The notes: generated from the letters alone by a model not told the origin. Positions 1 through 11,093 are shown, numbered from the stretch's first letter. The stretch is 64,000 nt of DNA from Ilex aquifolium (GCA_951799425.1 OX637392.1:57403593-57467592), one strand, 5' to 3'. Translations and numbers: made by a program.

Positions 1-570
1 ATTGGTAAATATTTAAACCCTTGAGTCTAGTAAATTGGTAAATATTTTTTTCCCTGATCAACCAAAAGAAGCACAAGCTTTGAGTAATATGTTAGATTTT
101 TATGTTTTGTCAGCTGGATTTCAGCTGCTACTTCGCTGATTTTCAGCTGATGTTCATGCATTTTCTGCGGCACTTTGATGTGCTTTACGGTTGGCACTGG
201 ATCTTGGTCTGCTGATTTGCTGTGATGCTTGATTTTGCTTTTTGATGTTTGCTGCTATTTGTTGCTGCATCTTCAAAGTGCACTGGGCTGATTTGCTTTG
301 TGCTGGAATCATGGATTGCTTTGGATGAGCTGATTTTTGGGAATGCTCCATATGTTCATACACAGTTTTTTGTTCCTTTTGATTCAGATTTACTTGTACA
401 TTTGGTAAATCATTCGTTTGTCTGAAAGGATTAAAGCCAACTTGTGGCTTTTTCCTCTTTGCTTCTTGTAATGGTGTTCCTTTCTTTTTATATATTTCCC
501 TCCTTTAAAGAAAAAAAAATGCTTACCTTAGCTTAGCCCGGGATAAACAAAAATCCTGGCTCCGCCCTTG
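1..570. mobile_element. End of a hAT-type DNA transposon, cut by the window edge
   Basis: Read on the minus strand, the right end begins CAAGGGCGGAGCCAGGAT, close to the terminal repeat of many plant hAT elements. The left end lies outside the window, so the flanking duplication cannot be checked. The interior has glutamine-rich frames (for example 154-363 minus) that I do not recognise. The family call rests on the terminus alone. Confidence 0.42.
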
Positions 571-2060
571 TCTGAAGGTGCGGTGCAATGTAAATAGTTT
601 TAAGAAAGATGTTAGTGGCCGTTAAATGAGTTTATTTGAGACTGTCGAATGAACTTGTTAGAGTCTCTTCTGTTGTATGTTGTAGATAGAAGACTTCTCT
701 AACTATTGCACTTATGAGCGGGTGGGCCACGATTGCAACTGAATGCTAACTGGCCAAACGTCCTATTTTCTACAATTGACTCTTGACTTTACGGGTTGCA
801 AGGTTTACACTCCTTTGTGAATGGAAAGTGGAGATTTTTCAAGCATGCCACTGAGTACTGACCCACAACAGCTAATAAAGCTAAGGAAAATGGAAAAACT
901 CATCTGTCTCCATTCAACCTTGTGGGCTGGCTTAAGATTGACCAATCAATTGGCTCCCTAAAATCAATCAACGTGCACATGGGTCCAAAAGAATTGGACT
1001 AATTGGTCGATTCCGAGTGGTGCATTTCTGATAGATTTTATAGGCAGATGATTTTTTGGTGGATTTTGAAGATTGGGCATCTTGAATTCGGTAGAATAGA
1101 TCGATAATGAAAGTGTTGTGGTCTTGCGGTGGATACTCACTTGGCTAAGTCAACATGAATCACAAAAATGAGCCCGAAAATATAATCTGAACTACAGGAA
1201 ACCATTATCTACTTCTAGAAAAGCTAAAAAAAAAATCAACATTAGAAGTAGGACCATCAACAGATCAGATTTATATTTGTTCTCAGTAGATTCGAATTAA
1301 TAGTGAGGTCCAAATCCGCTCTAAATATTTAGATTTAAATTTAATCGGAGCGAATACTAATATATGTCTTTATTTGAATCCATAAAAGTATTTATAACGA
1401 ATTCAAATTTGAATTCGAATAACCATACTATTGACATCATGACCAAGATCAAATTCGAATTAAAATTCAATCCGTTGATAAGCTAAAAGGTACCTTTGCT
1501 TCCAACACAATGTACCATTTTAAGGCCAAAATGGAAAATTTGGATTCTATCAAAAAAATTGTGGGATTGAATTCTTTTAATGTGTCAAAAAACAAAAATA
1601 GTTTTATATTAGAGAGAAGTGGCTAGCCAACAATCTCCTTCTCCTGTACAAATCTACCCGTAACATAAACTTAATAGATCAGCACATTTTTTAGCCATTA
1701 AGAAGTGTTTTCCTCTACAATCATGAAATTCGAAATCCAAGAATAATAAGGTAGGACTTTGAGAGCTTACTTTGTAGGCCTGAACAAGGGGATACCACAA
1801 ACCTTGCACAGTCTTCATACCCGTCAATTTCTTAATGAATTGTACGAATTATATTGATATGTCTACCTTACCAATTCAGCGAATGTTTGGATTTTTCTCA
1901 TTAGAATAGAAAAGGGGTTCTAAATCTCGATTCCCTTATATATGTAAGGCGAAGGTGTTGTAATGGACGCTGATGGTTAATACAATAGTACAATAGAGCG
2001 TGCCTCCTTTGTCGGATCCCTAAAACTCCTTAGTTAAATTGCAATATAGCCTGCTTCTTA
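571..2060. other. Intergenic flank with an orphan CRK-type promoter block
   Basis: No gene seen. Positions 730-860 resemble the 5' flank of the complete CRK (63040-63160), including the paired TTGACT motif, but no CRK start codon follows to the left, where the hAT end lies. Positions 1040-1110 and 1480-1520 resemble the block found upstream of other copies (37500-37580, 37770-37800). The rest is AT-rich and unassigned. Confidence 0.45.
776..787. promoter_or_regulatory. Paired W-box cores, orphaned
   Basis: Two TTGACT cores spaced as TTGACTCTTGACTT, the same arrangement as upstream of the complete CRK. WRKY factors bind TTGAC(C/T). No gene now follows at the expected distance, so this is probably a promoter relic. 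Confidence 0.4.
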
Positions 2061-2169
2061 CATATCTCTTGATCGACTACTTATTCCCCTATATTGTAGG
2101 ATAGCATGTAGTAATTGTCCTTCAAGTATGTGTGGTGTGTCGATTTGATAATAATAGTTTAATTGTAGC

Positions 2170-2339
2170 AGTCTCCCAAGTTTTTAATTTGGGTCACTTT
2201 AGTCTGATTGAAAATGTTGACCAACATTGTTCAACAGAGGTGGTCACATGCACTTCACGTGACCACATTTAAAGAGTTCTTTTTTTAAATTTTTTTTTTT
2301 TTTTGAGGGACTAAAGTACAAATTGCAAACTTGAGTGCT
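2170..2339. mobile_element. Foldback MITE with palindromic core (unit marker)
   Basis: The arms (near 2175-2215 and 2305-2339) are inverted copies of each other with the phrase ACTTTAGTC. The centre is an imperfect palindrome with arms GTGGTCACATG and CACGTGACCAC. Copies recur in the same relative place 3' of other array members, so it predates the duplications. Confidence 0.55.
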
Positions 2340-2974
2340 CAACATAACACAAATTGTAAACTTTATGGATCAAAGTGATTTTGTACGTATGCGATAAGGA
2401 TAAGCACATGGTCAGATCTGATTATTTACTTAAACTTATGATTATATACGAGTTGAACGAATCTTATTGGGTGATGACATGTTTGGTAGTTAAATAACTC
2501 AAATTTCTAGAAAATTGCAAAATGATGGGGAAGGATTCCCAAGCCTTATCCTAATTTGATTGCTATATCATAATAATAGTTATCGTACGTGCGATGCACA
2601 GAATTTATAATATCTCTTCATCATCATCTCTACCGACCTGTCTCCTACGCATCCTAACATTAGCAAAAAATTATTTATTGACGTGCTTAACAAAAAATGG
2701 GAGAAAAAATATTTGAGATGAGAAAATGAGAGAAATTTTTTTTTTTTTTTTTGAGAGGAGAATACCAAAAATGTCCTTACACATGAAAGTCAACATAATA
2801 CAATTTATCACAACTACTACTGCATAATACAATTTCGCATGCTACCCATGGTATCATGATTTCAATTTTATTCCAACATCACAGCCACTACTGCTGCTTT
2901 TGAATTTGATTCTCTTCTTATTTGATTTGTTCACTGCACTGCACTGGACATTCACAACATCTTTCGATTTTTCT

Positions 2975-4189
2975 TTAGAAAGATGCAAATGTAAATGTAA
3001 GAATGACAGCGATGACAGTTGGAACGATGATAGGATTGGTCGTTCGAGCTTTGCTATTGTTGTTGCCTGCAAAAGAACAGAAATATGCTTTGATTATGTT
3101 GTGTGTCACTACTTAGTAGGCAGTTTTTTGTATACGACAATCGGTATACCTAATCAAGGTGAAAAGTAAATGTGTTTAGCATAATTAATCAAACTAAAAC
3201 AACACAATCAAAACCATACCTGAAGGTGGTGGCAACACGCTCAGTGGTGGCGATAGGGTTGGTGGTGACGACGGGGTCAGTGGTGGCGATAGGGTTGGTG
3301 GTGACGACGGAGTCAGTGGTGGCGATAGGTTTGGTGGTGACGACGGGATCAGTGGTGGCGATAGGTTTGGTGGTGACGATGGGGTCAGTGAGGGTTGCGA
3401 TGATGGTGGTGGAGCCGGAGTATCATTATAGAAACGCCCGATCTCATATCTAAAGTTACAACTGGGTGTTAGAACTCTCCCTCCTAATTTTCCACTGCAA
3501 CATAATGGGAATTGTCCAAAAGCCTGTTTTAGGCAGTCGTTACACTGGAGTTCGGATAAATCGGGTGTACACTGCGAAAGCGCATATATTGTTTGCGAGT
3601 CAGGGCCACTAATGTTTCCAGTAGCAAACTTGAGCAAAGAATCACCTGATGAAGCTGGCTTCTTTAGCATGTCCAACAAGGTTTTCACTGCCTCATTAAA
3701 CTTATAAACGTTTGACACATTTTGAGGGTTCCACACATAAATAGCAGGACCAGTATTAACAGTGTGGAATATAGTGTTATTTGAGAACCTTATCATACAA
3801 TTATCATACCATCCCAGTGCCTCACTGTAGTTTCCACAAACTTGTGGGAGCTTACGAGCAGCATCGTTGATACAAGTGTGGCAGTTATCCAACTCAACAT
3901 CTCCACGACAAAGGGCGATTGCGTTAATTCTATCGGAGTTTTCGCCAACAGAGGAATTGTAAAAGCCGTATCTGCTGATATTGGTGGAGAGGGAGGAGAG
4001 GAGGGTGCTCTTATTTGCCTCATACGTGGGTGTAGTGTGGGTGTTGTTCTTGTTTGCCTCATAACCGCCGGCCGTGGTAACATCTTTTCCACAGACATAG
4101 CCTAGGAAATCAGGCTGGGCATTGATGAGGCCAACAAAGTTTAGGATCAGGATATGAGAATGGAAGAAAAGCAGACTCCAATACTCCAT
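2975..4189 (-). CDS. Kinase-less CRK relative: two DUF26 domains plus one membrane helix
   Basis: Two exons, 4189-3220 and 3066-2975, joined at a phase 1 GT-AG intron, give about 353 residues. In order: a signal peptide (about 1-25, ending near INAQ), DUF26-A with the C-x8-C-x2-C set near CRGDVELDNCHTC, DUF26-B with CTPDLSELQCNDC, a proline-rich linker of four 12-residue repeats, and a hydrophobic helix ending FASF followed directly by a stop. A normal CRK continues here with a basic stop-transfer stretch and a kinase, and no kinase exons lie between here and the left edge. All expected ectodomain cysteines are present. The start matches the MxYW start of the paralogues. DUF26 ectodomains belong to plant surface receptors linked to stress and immunity. 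The product would be a tethered ectodomain, or a pseudogene whose large exon is still open. Expression is unknown. Confidence 0.72.
3238..3390 (-). repeat. 36-bp minisatellite coding a Pro/Ser-rich linker
   Basis: About four in-frame copies of a 12-residue unit of the type LTPSSPPTLSPP lie in the juxtamembrane linker of the 2975-4189 gene. The other paralogues have shorter, non-repetitive linkers. Repeat number is probably variable between individuals. Confidence 0.75.
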
Positions 4190-4323
4190 TATTGATCCAA
4201 GAAGATTTTAGTAGCAGAAACAGGCAGGTTGGTGATGAAGTGTGAAGAGCTAATTGGTTGTTATATGAAGTTGCAGTGATGTTATCAGTTAAGGGTATAA
4301 GAATCTCATGTCTCCATTGAACG

Positions 4324-4372
4324 TTGACGCGGTCTTCGTCGTCTTCCCTTCTAGAGATATGGACTCTTGACT
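4324..4372. promoter_or_regulatory. W-box cores upstream of the 4189 start
   Basis: TTGACG at 4324-4329 and TTGACT at 4367-4372, the latter inside GACTCTTGACTTGGAG, a block shared with the 7798 and 37184 copies. It lies about 180 bp upstream of the ATG. WRKY control is an inference from the motif. Confidence 0.45.
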
Positions 4373-5006
4373 TGGAGAATTGAAACGTTCTAATTACGTC
4401 AAGTTTTTCCGAAGAAAATAATGGTTAAAGACAAGGAAGGAAGGCAACTGGAAGTTGGTTTCCCATATTTGTCCTTATGATCGGCCTAACTCCTTAATTC
4501 CAAGACGAGCATGTTTATTCACTCTCCATTGGAGTAATGTTATTTGAACGTAATTTATTATAATTATTATATTGATTGTGAACTCCATCAAACATTGAAA
4601 CTTGATGCTAATCTAATTATTACAATGAATTTTTTTTGATTTAAATAGTATTACTCTTAATTTCCAGGCAATGAAATTATTGCCTGCAACTTCAAGATTG
4701 GGTAAATGTAATAATTTTTGTCTGTTCAATCAAGCGGTTGTTATAATTTAGTTGCTTAGGCGTTAAGTTTTTAATTTTTCTCGCTTTGTCCCAACATAAA
4801 ATGGTGATTTAATTTAGGTACCAAGATGGTCATGTGCATGCCACACGACCCAGAAAATTTTGAATGGATTTAACTCTCTAGGTGAAACTGTTATGAATTA
4901 TGCATACCCAATGAGAAATTGTCACAAAATCAACTTGTGAAACACACAAGTTGAAATTTATTTTTTTTTTTTTAAATCTAATAAAGTCGTATGTGTCAAT
5001 TATCTA
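4373..5006. other. 5' flank, no gene
   Basis: AT-rich. It holds a degraded copy of the foldback MITE at about 4735-4870, recognised by the remnant core GGTCATGTGCATG. The phrase at 4480-4530 is the empty-site counterpart of the SINE-like insertion at 18882-19043. Confidence 0.4.
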
Positions 5007-5966
5007 TCTATACTACTAATAAAAGTACTTTAAGCTGAAAAACTTTTAAATCTTTATTTTACCCTTATAAAATATTGTAAAGACTACTCTATCCTTTCGC
5101 AATTAAATATCTAAATTACCATCATGTCCTTATGTATTTAAATCTCCAAATTAACTATAACATCTATTTTAATTATATATTCTCTTTGTATAAATATTAT
5201 TTTCTATAAAACTTTTTGATTGACTATATTACCCTTAAAAAAATATGTATCATTATATTTTCAATAAATCGTTTAAAAAACTTTCAAAAACTCATAAATA
5301 TAATATTACTAATCTCGTGCAAATATAACATTATACCTATATATGTTAATCAAAAATTTTAACTCTTTTATTTCTAGGATAAAAAATAATCGTATATATA
5401 ATTTTTTAAAATCAATTTATGTTACATCAGTATAATTCTTCAGTCAAAATAAACTTTCTAAGTTGTATTATTATTTTATGTAAAAATATATATTGTAGTG
5501 TATTTTTAAGTAAAAGTTGAATTTTTTAGAATTTTAATATGCTTGAAAATATATATTATAGAGTAGTATATTAAATCTTATCCCAATTGACCTAACTAAT
5601 TCTTAATTACAGTAAGGTTTCAATGTGATTAGTATACTAACAATTACTTTTATTTTATTCAAGGAATATAAGTGAAATCCTAATCAAATGAATTTTAAAA
5701 AAATTAATTTCTCAAACATCACTAAAAAATTAATCTTAATCATAAAATTCTATAAAAATATAAGTTTCACTATTTTTTTTATAGTTAGAACAAATTTTTT
5801 TGAGAAAATACAAAGTTTTCAAAATCTTATAATAGAATATGAGCAATAAAAAATTAAGTTTGGTAAATTTAAGATGATATTTAATTTAGATACACATATA
5901 TAATATGTTTTATTAATTTTTGTGTACAAAAACTATTCACGTGCAACTCACTTGGTGCATTGCTAG
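5007..5966 (+). mobile_element. Non-autonomous Helitron
   Basis: Starts TCTATACTACTAATAAAAG and ends GGTGCATTGCTAG, with host A before and T after. That is the Helitron signature: 5' TC, 3' CTRR, insertion between A and T, no target duplication. Near the 3' end, GTGCAACTCACTTGGTGCA could form a short hairpin. There is no Rep/helicase coding capacity in 960 bp. Confidence 0.7.
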
Positions 5967-5972
5967 TTTATT

Positions 5973-6028
5973 AAAAATGTACAATACTTTTTTTTTTGAT
6001 GGAAACAAGAAAAAAATGTACAATACTT
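5973..6028 (-). mobile_element. Micro-retroposon, 22-nt payload
   Basis: A 17-bp direct repeat (AAAAATGTACAATACTT, at 5973-5989 and 6012-6028) brackets 22 nt that on the minus strand end CCATC followed by a run of A. Target duplication plus A tail fits an extremely 5'-truncated LINE-driven insertion. Confidence 0.65.
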
Positions 6029-6711
6029 AATTAGTGATATACACCCTTGAACTATGCCACCCTTTTAAAATTAGCTGGCAAATTTTTTTTTTCATATTAC
6101 ACCTTAAACTATTTGTTCGAGTTTTACACTGCTCCAAATACTGTTGTCTTATTTTTCATCACAAATCAGGATATACAAATCTAATCCCATAATATGTAGT
6201 CTTTTCTTCCTCATCTATGAATAACATTAATTTCGCTTTAATGAACCAACGTGCAGTTAGGTGCAAAAGAAAATTGTAAGAATGTCAAATTTGACTGTAG
6301 AGATCCTCTAAGATCAATGTCCTGTATTCACTCGGCTCAGCCTCCAAATTAATGTTAAACAGTTTTAAAAATCTATTTTTATTTTACTGTTTTGCTAGAA
6401 TTAGAATTTGTTAGGTATATTTTATTTTATATTATATTAAAAAATATTATGTATCCTAAATTTGCAACCCAAATGCTTATTGGCAGTACAGACCACTCAC
6501 ATATGTATTTTTACCATAAAAAAAATTGACAGCCGTTATCTATTAAAATGATACAACAAAATTGATATTTTATGGTGCAATGTGATAAATTTTATATTTA
6601 GTGTACAAAGTAAAACAAAAATAATAATTCAGGAGAGTAAAATGTAATTTACCCACTATTTTTATATCCTCTGTGATTGTGATTGCTTACTTTTTTTGTT
6701 TGGAACACTAA
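6029..6711. other. Intergenic, with a piece of foldback MITE duplicated elsewhere
   Basis: No gene. Positions 6478-6711 match 8765-9003 closely. The right part is one arm of the MITE seen whole at 8450-8946. The left part (6040-6160) has the related phrase about TTACACCTTAAACT. Confidence 0.5.
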
Positions 6712-7445
6712 TGCTCCGTTTGGTAGGAAGGATGGAAAGTAGGAAGGATGGAAAACAGGAGGGATACACTTTCTATCCTTCAAGGAAGGAAAGTAGGAGG
6801 GATACAGTTTCCTTTCGTTGTGTTTGGTTGGATGGATGAAAAGTAAAAATGACTATTTTTTTTTTTTTTTTTTGCTGGCTAAGATTAGGGGTGACAATCG
6901 AGTCGTGTCGTGTCAGATTCGTGTTGAGTCATTACGGGTTTGTGTCTAACATTAGTCAAACCTAAATCAACTCATTTAACTAATTGTGTTGTGTCGAGTT
7001 GCGAGTTGACCTGTTTATTTTTTATTTTTTTAATTTTTAATTTTTTTAATTTTTTAAATTTTTTTAATTTTTTAATTTTTTAATTTTTTAAATTTTTAAT
7101 TTTTTAAATTTTTTTTTATTGTTAATTTTTAATTTTTAATTTTTAATTTTATTTTTAAAAAAATATATATATATAAATACATATTTTATCATTGTATTTT
7201 TAAATGAAATTAATGTATATATAATATATGTATATATTAAAAGATATATAGACATATAAGATACATCTCAACACAAATAATTAACTTTCCTTCCGATTTT
7301 GAAGGGATTGATTTTAGTGAGTTGGAAGGAAAGTTAATCCATCCATTTTTCCATCCTTCCTACTTTCTTTCCTTACCAAATATGATGTTTTATCTATTCC
7401 TCCTACTTTCCATCCTTCCAACTTTCCATCGTACCAAACGGAGCA
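6712..7445. mobile_element. Tourist/PIF-Harbinger-type MITE with TAA target duplication
   Basis: Ends TGCTCCGTTTGGTA and its inverse TACCAAACGGAGCA, with extended inverted similarity rich in GGAAGGATGG. TAA flanks both ends (6709-6711, 7446-7448). The paralogous stretch near 9001-9010 reads ACTAAGG without the insert: a natural empty site. A hAT-like remnant and an AT-rich tract sit inside. Confidence 0.75.
6886..7016. mobile_element. hAT-like remnant nested in the MITE
   Basis: Begins TAGGGGTGACAATCGAGTCG, the terminal style of plant hAT MITEs. Related degraded copies lie at 45848-46125, 49673-49800 and 55885-56345. No matching right end is seen; 7017-7160 is an A/T homopolymer-rich tract. 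Confidence 0.4.
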
Positions 7446-7605
7446 TAAGGTACTGCCCACCTTGGTTTAAAATTTCGGACAGTTTTATTCTTTTGTACAT
7501 CACCACAACACATTAGAAAATGGCATTTTCCTTTATCTAGATCTGACTTGCAAGCCCGATATCCTCTGAAGGTTCGCCCCCAAGTTTTCGTATGTGGGAT
7601 AAGAC

Positions 7606-7798
7606 TGTATATGGGGGTGTTCTTATTTGCCTCATACATGGGGGCAGTATGGGTGTTGCTCTTATTTGCCTCATACATGGCGGCATTAGTAACATTGAGT
7701 CCACATACATAGCCGAAGAGATCAGGCTGTGAATTGATGGGGCCAACAAAGTTTAGGATGATATGAGAAAGGAAGAAGAGGAGACTCCAATAACCCAT
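7606..7798 (-). pseudogene. Type A CRK ectodomain fragment (signal peptide and start of DUF26-A)
   Basis: Starts MGYWSLLFFLSHI and runs through the YVCG cysteine and the type A duplicated block, then loses homology after about 60 residues, well before the C-x8-C-x2-C set. Immediately left (7447-7605) lies sequence that normally sits far upstream of a CRK copy (compare 9005-9145 and 9322-9345). The fragment is therefore joined to the wrong flank, as expected from unequal exchange. No membrane or kinase exon is associated. Not expected to be functional. Confidence 0.8.
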
Positions 7799-7960
7799 TG
7801 TTACTTGGTGTATCATGTGATATAAGAATATTTCAGTAGCAGAAATAGGTAGGCTGGTGAGTGGTGAAGGACGACGTTTGAACGACTTGGATGAGTTTAA
7901 ACATACACAGCTGTGATCATTCAAGGATATTAGGTCTCGGTCCTTTTCACAGCTGGACTC

Positions 7961-7966
7961 TTGACT
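7961..7966. promoter_or_regulatory. W-box core upstream of the 7798 fragment
   Basis: TTGACT within GACTCTTGACTTGGAGG, at the conserved position about 160 bp upstream of the former start codon. Confidence 0.35.
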
Positions 7967-8449
7967 TGGAGGATTTAAAGTATACGACTACTTTTTCTGG
8001 GAATTTGAGTGGCGAATGACGAGGAAGGCAGTAGGGAGGTCGTTTTTTCCATTATTGTCCTCTAGCTGCTGATTAATATGTAAAAAAATATAATTTTTAA
8101 TCGACACGAATTTTAATAATTAAAAAATAAATTTTAATTAGCTCGAATCCAATTTTAATCTATCCGAATTTTGATACGTAAAAAATTTTAGAAAAATAAA
8201 GAGAGTCTCATTGAATATGTGCCTACCTAGAGGGGTGTGGATGAAGTTTTTTCTCAAATATATTGTGGATAATTTAGTCTAACTCTTGGTCTTCAAACTA
8301 GGTCTAAATAACGTTATCAGTTAAATGCTTTTTTTTTTTTTTGGATGTGTTAGAAAAAATAGTGGGTGCTGTTTCATATTTACTAATTCCCAAGTTTAGT
8401 AAAAGAAAATACAAGGGTAAGTGGGATTGGAGAGAACATAAATTTTTGC
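7967..8449. other. Intergenic, nothing recognised
   Basis: AT-rich flank. Degraded TTTAATC(A/G)GCTCGAAT-like phrases recur at 15890-15940. No supported gene or complete element. Confidence 0.3.
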
Positions 8450-8946
8450 GTAAATTAAACTTTACCCCCAGAGCTATTATAGTTATTTTATTTTGTACCT
8501 TCAATTATAAATTTTTTCACATTACACCCTAAAATATTAATTTTGCTTCATATCACTCCAATAAATAACGGCAAACTTCAAAATTTGTCAAATAAGGGAG
8601 GAAAATCTCAAAGAACTTCCCGCCAAGTGCCTAGTCCCACTTTATTTTACCTCTTGTTGGGAAGAAAAAGAAGGTTGGCCGGAGGAAGAAAAATTGGAGC
8701 TTAGCAATGGCAAACTCATGAATGAGTATTTTTTTTTTTGACCTGCACATGTGTAATAAACAGTTGCTTATTGGCAGTACAGATCACTTACATACGTATT
8801 GACCATAAAAAAAATTGACAATCGTTATCTATTAGAATGATACAATAAAATTGATACATAATTTATGGTGTAATGTGATAAATTTTATAGTTGAGGGTAT
8901 AAAGTAAAACAAAAATAATAATTCAGAAGGGTAAAATGTAATTTAC
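8450..8946. mobile_element. Foldback MITE, about 0.5 kb
   Basis: The left arm (GTAAATTAAACTTTACCC... about 8450-8545) is the inverse of the right arm (about 8850-8946). The arms are close to 100 bp, so most of the element can fold on itself. Ends are approximate and no target duplication was established. Confidence 0.6.
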
Positions 8947-9004
8947 CAGATATTTTTACATCCTCTATGATTGTGATTGCTTACTTTGTTTGTATGGAAC
9001 ACTA

Positions 9005-9892
9005 AGGTTATGCCCACCTTGGTTTAGAAGTTTGGCCAGTTTTATTCCTTTGTACATCACCACAATACATTAGAAAATGGCATTTTCTTTTATCTAGATT
9101 TGACTTGCAAGCCCGAGATCCTCTGAAGGCTCGCCCCCAAGTTTAGAATTTGTGGTCTAGGGTGTAGGGTAAGAGGAGTTAAAACGATTATAAAGTGGGG
9201 GCATTCTTCATTGACCAGGTGAGGAATTTCGGTGCCACCAACTGTTTTCACACAGTGAGAGTACTGGTGTAGAAAAGTCGATGGAAAGATTGGTCCCAAG
9301 CATCGTGGTTCAAAAAAAAATATTCATTTCGTATGCCGCATAAGACTATATATATTTGACATTCTTAAACCTTAATAATAGCACAACTTTCGTGCGCTAA
9401 CTGTTGCATAGAAATCTAATTTTGTAATGGTTGATTTTTCAGTGGATTTCAGAGATTGGTGATTCTAAATCCGATTGACCATAATTCTTTATTCAACATC
9501 GTCATCCAAACAAAAGTGGGAAAAAAAGAAGATTACCTTATCTTCCAACAAGCTCCACCTTTTTTCTTATCTTAAGTTAGGATTTTGGAACCAACTTACA
9601 CGATACAAAGTTGACTTGCATTTGAAGTTATAATTCACCCATACTCGACTTGAATCACAACCAAAAAAATTCAGGGATTCAATACCTATCATCTATCACA
9701 CAGCAAATATAGTTGATTTTCATTATGCATACTTTCTTTCTAACAACAATAACTTGTATTTTTGATATAGTCCAAACACAAAGCAACCAGTACCTCAATA
9801 ATACATTATTATTCTTTATCGATTCGGAAATTTTCCTTTACTATACATAACAGGATAGAATATAGTAATAATTTTTTAAGTATGTGTTTAGT
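9005..9892. other. CRK upstream block, second copy (compare 7447-7605)
   Basis: No gene. Positions 9005-9145 and 9322-9345 match the block at 7447-7610; 9146-9321 is extra here. Positions 9420-9720 match blocks at 37505-37890 and 50345-50720, each upstream of a CRK copy. Function unknown; the conservation may simply be recent duplication. Confidence 0.5.
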
Positions 9893-10100
9893 AATACTTT
9901 AATTGCTATTTTTTTTCAATTTTATTACTTTTTTCCTTTGAGTTTATAATTTGTATATCTTGGGTTCAATCGAAAAACTGCGATTTAGTTAAACACCATA
10001 GGTGGTCACATGTGTCTCACGTGACCGCAAGTAAAAGGACACTACGGTTCCTCATTATAAAATTTGTGTCACTTTAATCACTCGAGTTTCCAATGTGACT
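9893..10100. mobile_element. Foldback MITE copy (unit marker)
   Basis: Same family as 2170-2339. The core reads GTGGTCACATG, a short spacer, then CACGTGACCGC; flanking arms share the ACTTTA(G/A)TC phrase. Confidence 0.5.
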
Positions 10101-10311
10101 CACTTTAGTTTCTAGTGTTTTCAAAGAATGCTGTTTAGGTGTCGTTAAGTATAAAGCATGTTACCACCTCATTAGACAACTTAAATTGCCATTTTCTATT
10201 AAACCAAAGTGAGGCATATTGAAAATGAGGGGGACTAAAGTAATACACTTGAAAAATAATGACGCATAGAGAGACAAAAAATACATACCAGAGAGACTGT
10301 TATTATATTGT

Positions 10312-10650
10312 GGGTGAATGAACCTTTGCACCCTAAAATATTCTCAAATTCTTGATTTACACCTTAAAAGATTAAAACTATCACATTACACTCTCAATCA
10401 AATAAAAAGGTAGCAGTGTAATCCAAAATTGAATGTTTGTTGTCTTTACCTTATTTTTATACGCAAGCGATTGCCTAATAGTCAATTCTAAGTGTTTTCA
10501 ATAGAAAGTTGGTATTAGTTTTCTAAAAATGGAGCACATTGTCACCTTTTGGTTTAAATGAGAGTACATGTAATATTAGAATTTTAATCTTTCAAGTCGT
10601 AAATTGAGAATGCAAAGATCTTTAAAGGTACACAATACCATTTGCCCTAT
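10312..10650. mobile_element. Foldback MITE
   Basis: The left arm (GAATGAACCTTTGCACCCT...) and the inverse of the right arm (about 10560-10650) share TTACACCTTAAAAGATTAAAA-type sequence over about 90 bp. Boundaries are approximate. Confidence 0.5.
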
Positions 10651-10849
10651 GTAATGTTTCACCACTCTTAGTTGATTCTTGAAATCACTAACATTCATAA
10701 ATTTTTAACTAACATTTCACATGCATAGTCTCACTGTTCTCAGTGAGTTTATCCAAAACAATGTTTTCTTCTTCTTCTTCTCTCTATTCCCAAAATTTGG
10801 CTAGTTTTCTCACACTATCTTGGATAGAGTTAAGATGCTACGTTAACAG

Positions 10850-11093
10850 ACAATAGCATGGCTAAACAAAGTGTTCGGCTGGGTAAACGTAACCCACATT
10901 GGCGAGGCACTAGCAAACTCAAGCATCAGGAGGATGGATGCCATGTTAGGTCTGGCTTCCATATCTGTTTTAACTCGTCATAAGCCAAGAAGAGTGCATG
11001 TAATGCTTTCACTTCTATTGTAAGAATATCCCAGAGTTGGATCTATGAATTCCTGGGGTGTTCCATCTCGCTAGTGTTTCCAAGCCTGTAACA
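10850..11093 (-). pseudogene. Remnant of a CRK last exon
   Basis: On the minus strand an AG acceptor is followed by AWKH, a stop, then RDGTP, and further on EARPNMASILLMLEFAS, matching AWKNWQDGT and DRPTMASVVLMLNS in the complete CRK. The middle is degenerate. It lies just downstream of an intact last exon, so the ancestral unit probably carried a second kinase gene. Shorter relics of the same sequence occur near 20340-20400, 40020-40130 and 58410-58530. Confidence 0.65.

Larger units (their letters stand above)
2060..4189. repeat. Segmental duplicate of 19670-37184
   Basis: The flank from the ATCTCTTGAT phrase (about 2064 here, 19673 there), the truncated membrane exon and the ectodomain exon occur in the same order in both places. 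The other copy is about 17.5 kb because it took in Helitrons, foldback elements, Copia elements and a hAT MITE. The membrane exons (2975-3066 and 23785-23876) have equal length and the same terminal stop. Confidence 0.8.

Noticed and set aside
3842-4105. 87-codon plus frame, with similar frames at 49126-49389, 55328-55591 and 62593-62931
   Set aside because: These are antisense to the DUF26-A coding stretch; they stay open because the sense codons are conserved. No start context or independent conservation.
7017-7160. Extremely A/T-rich tract considered as an origin or matrix attachment site
   Set aside because: It is a run of degraded TTTTTAA words inside a MITE; nothing beyond composition supports a function.
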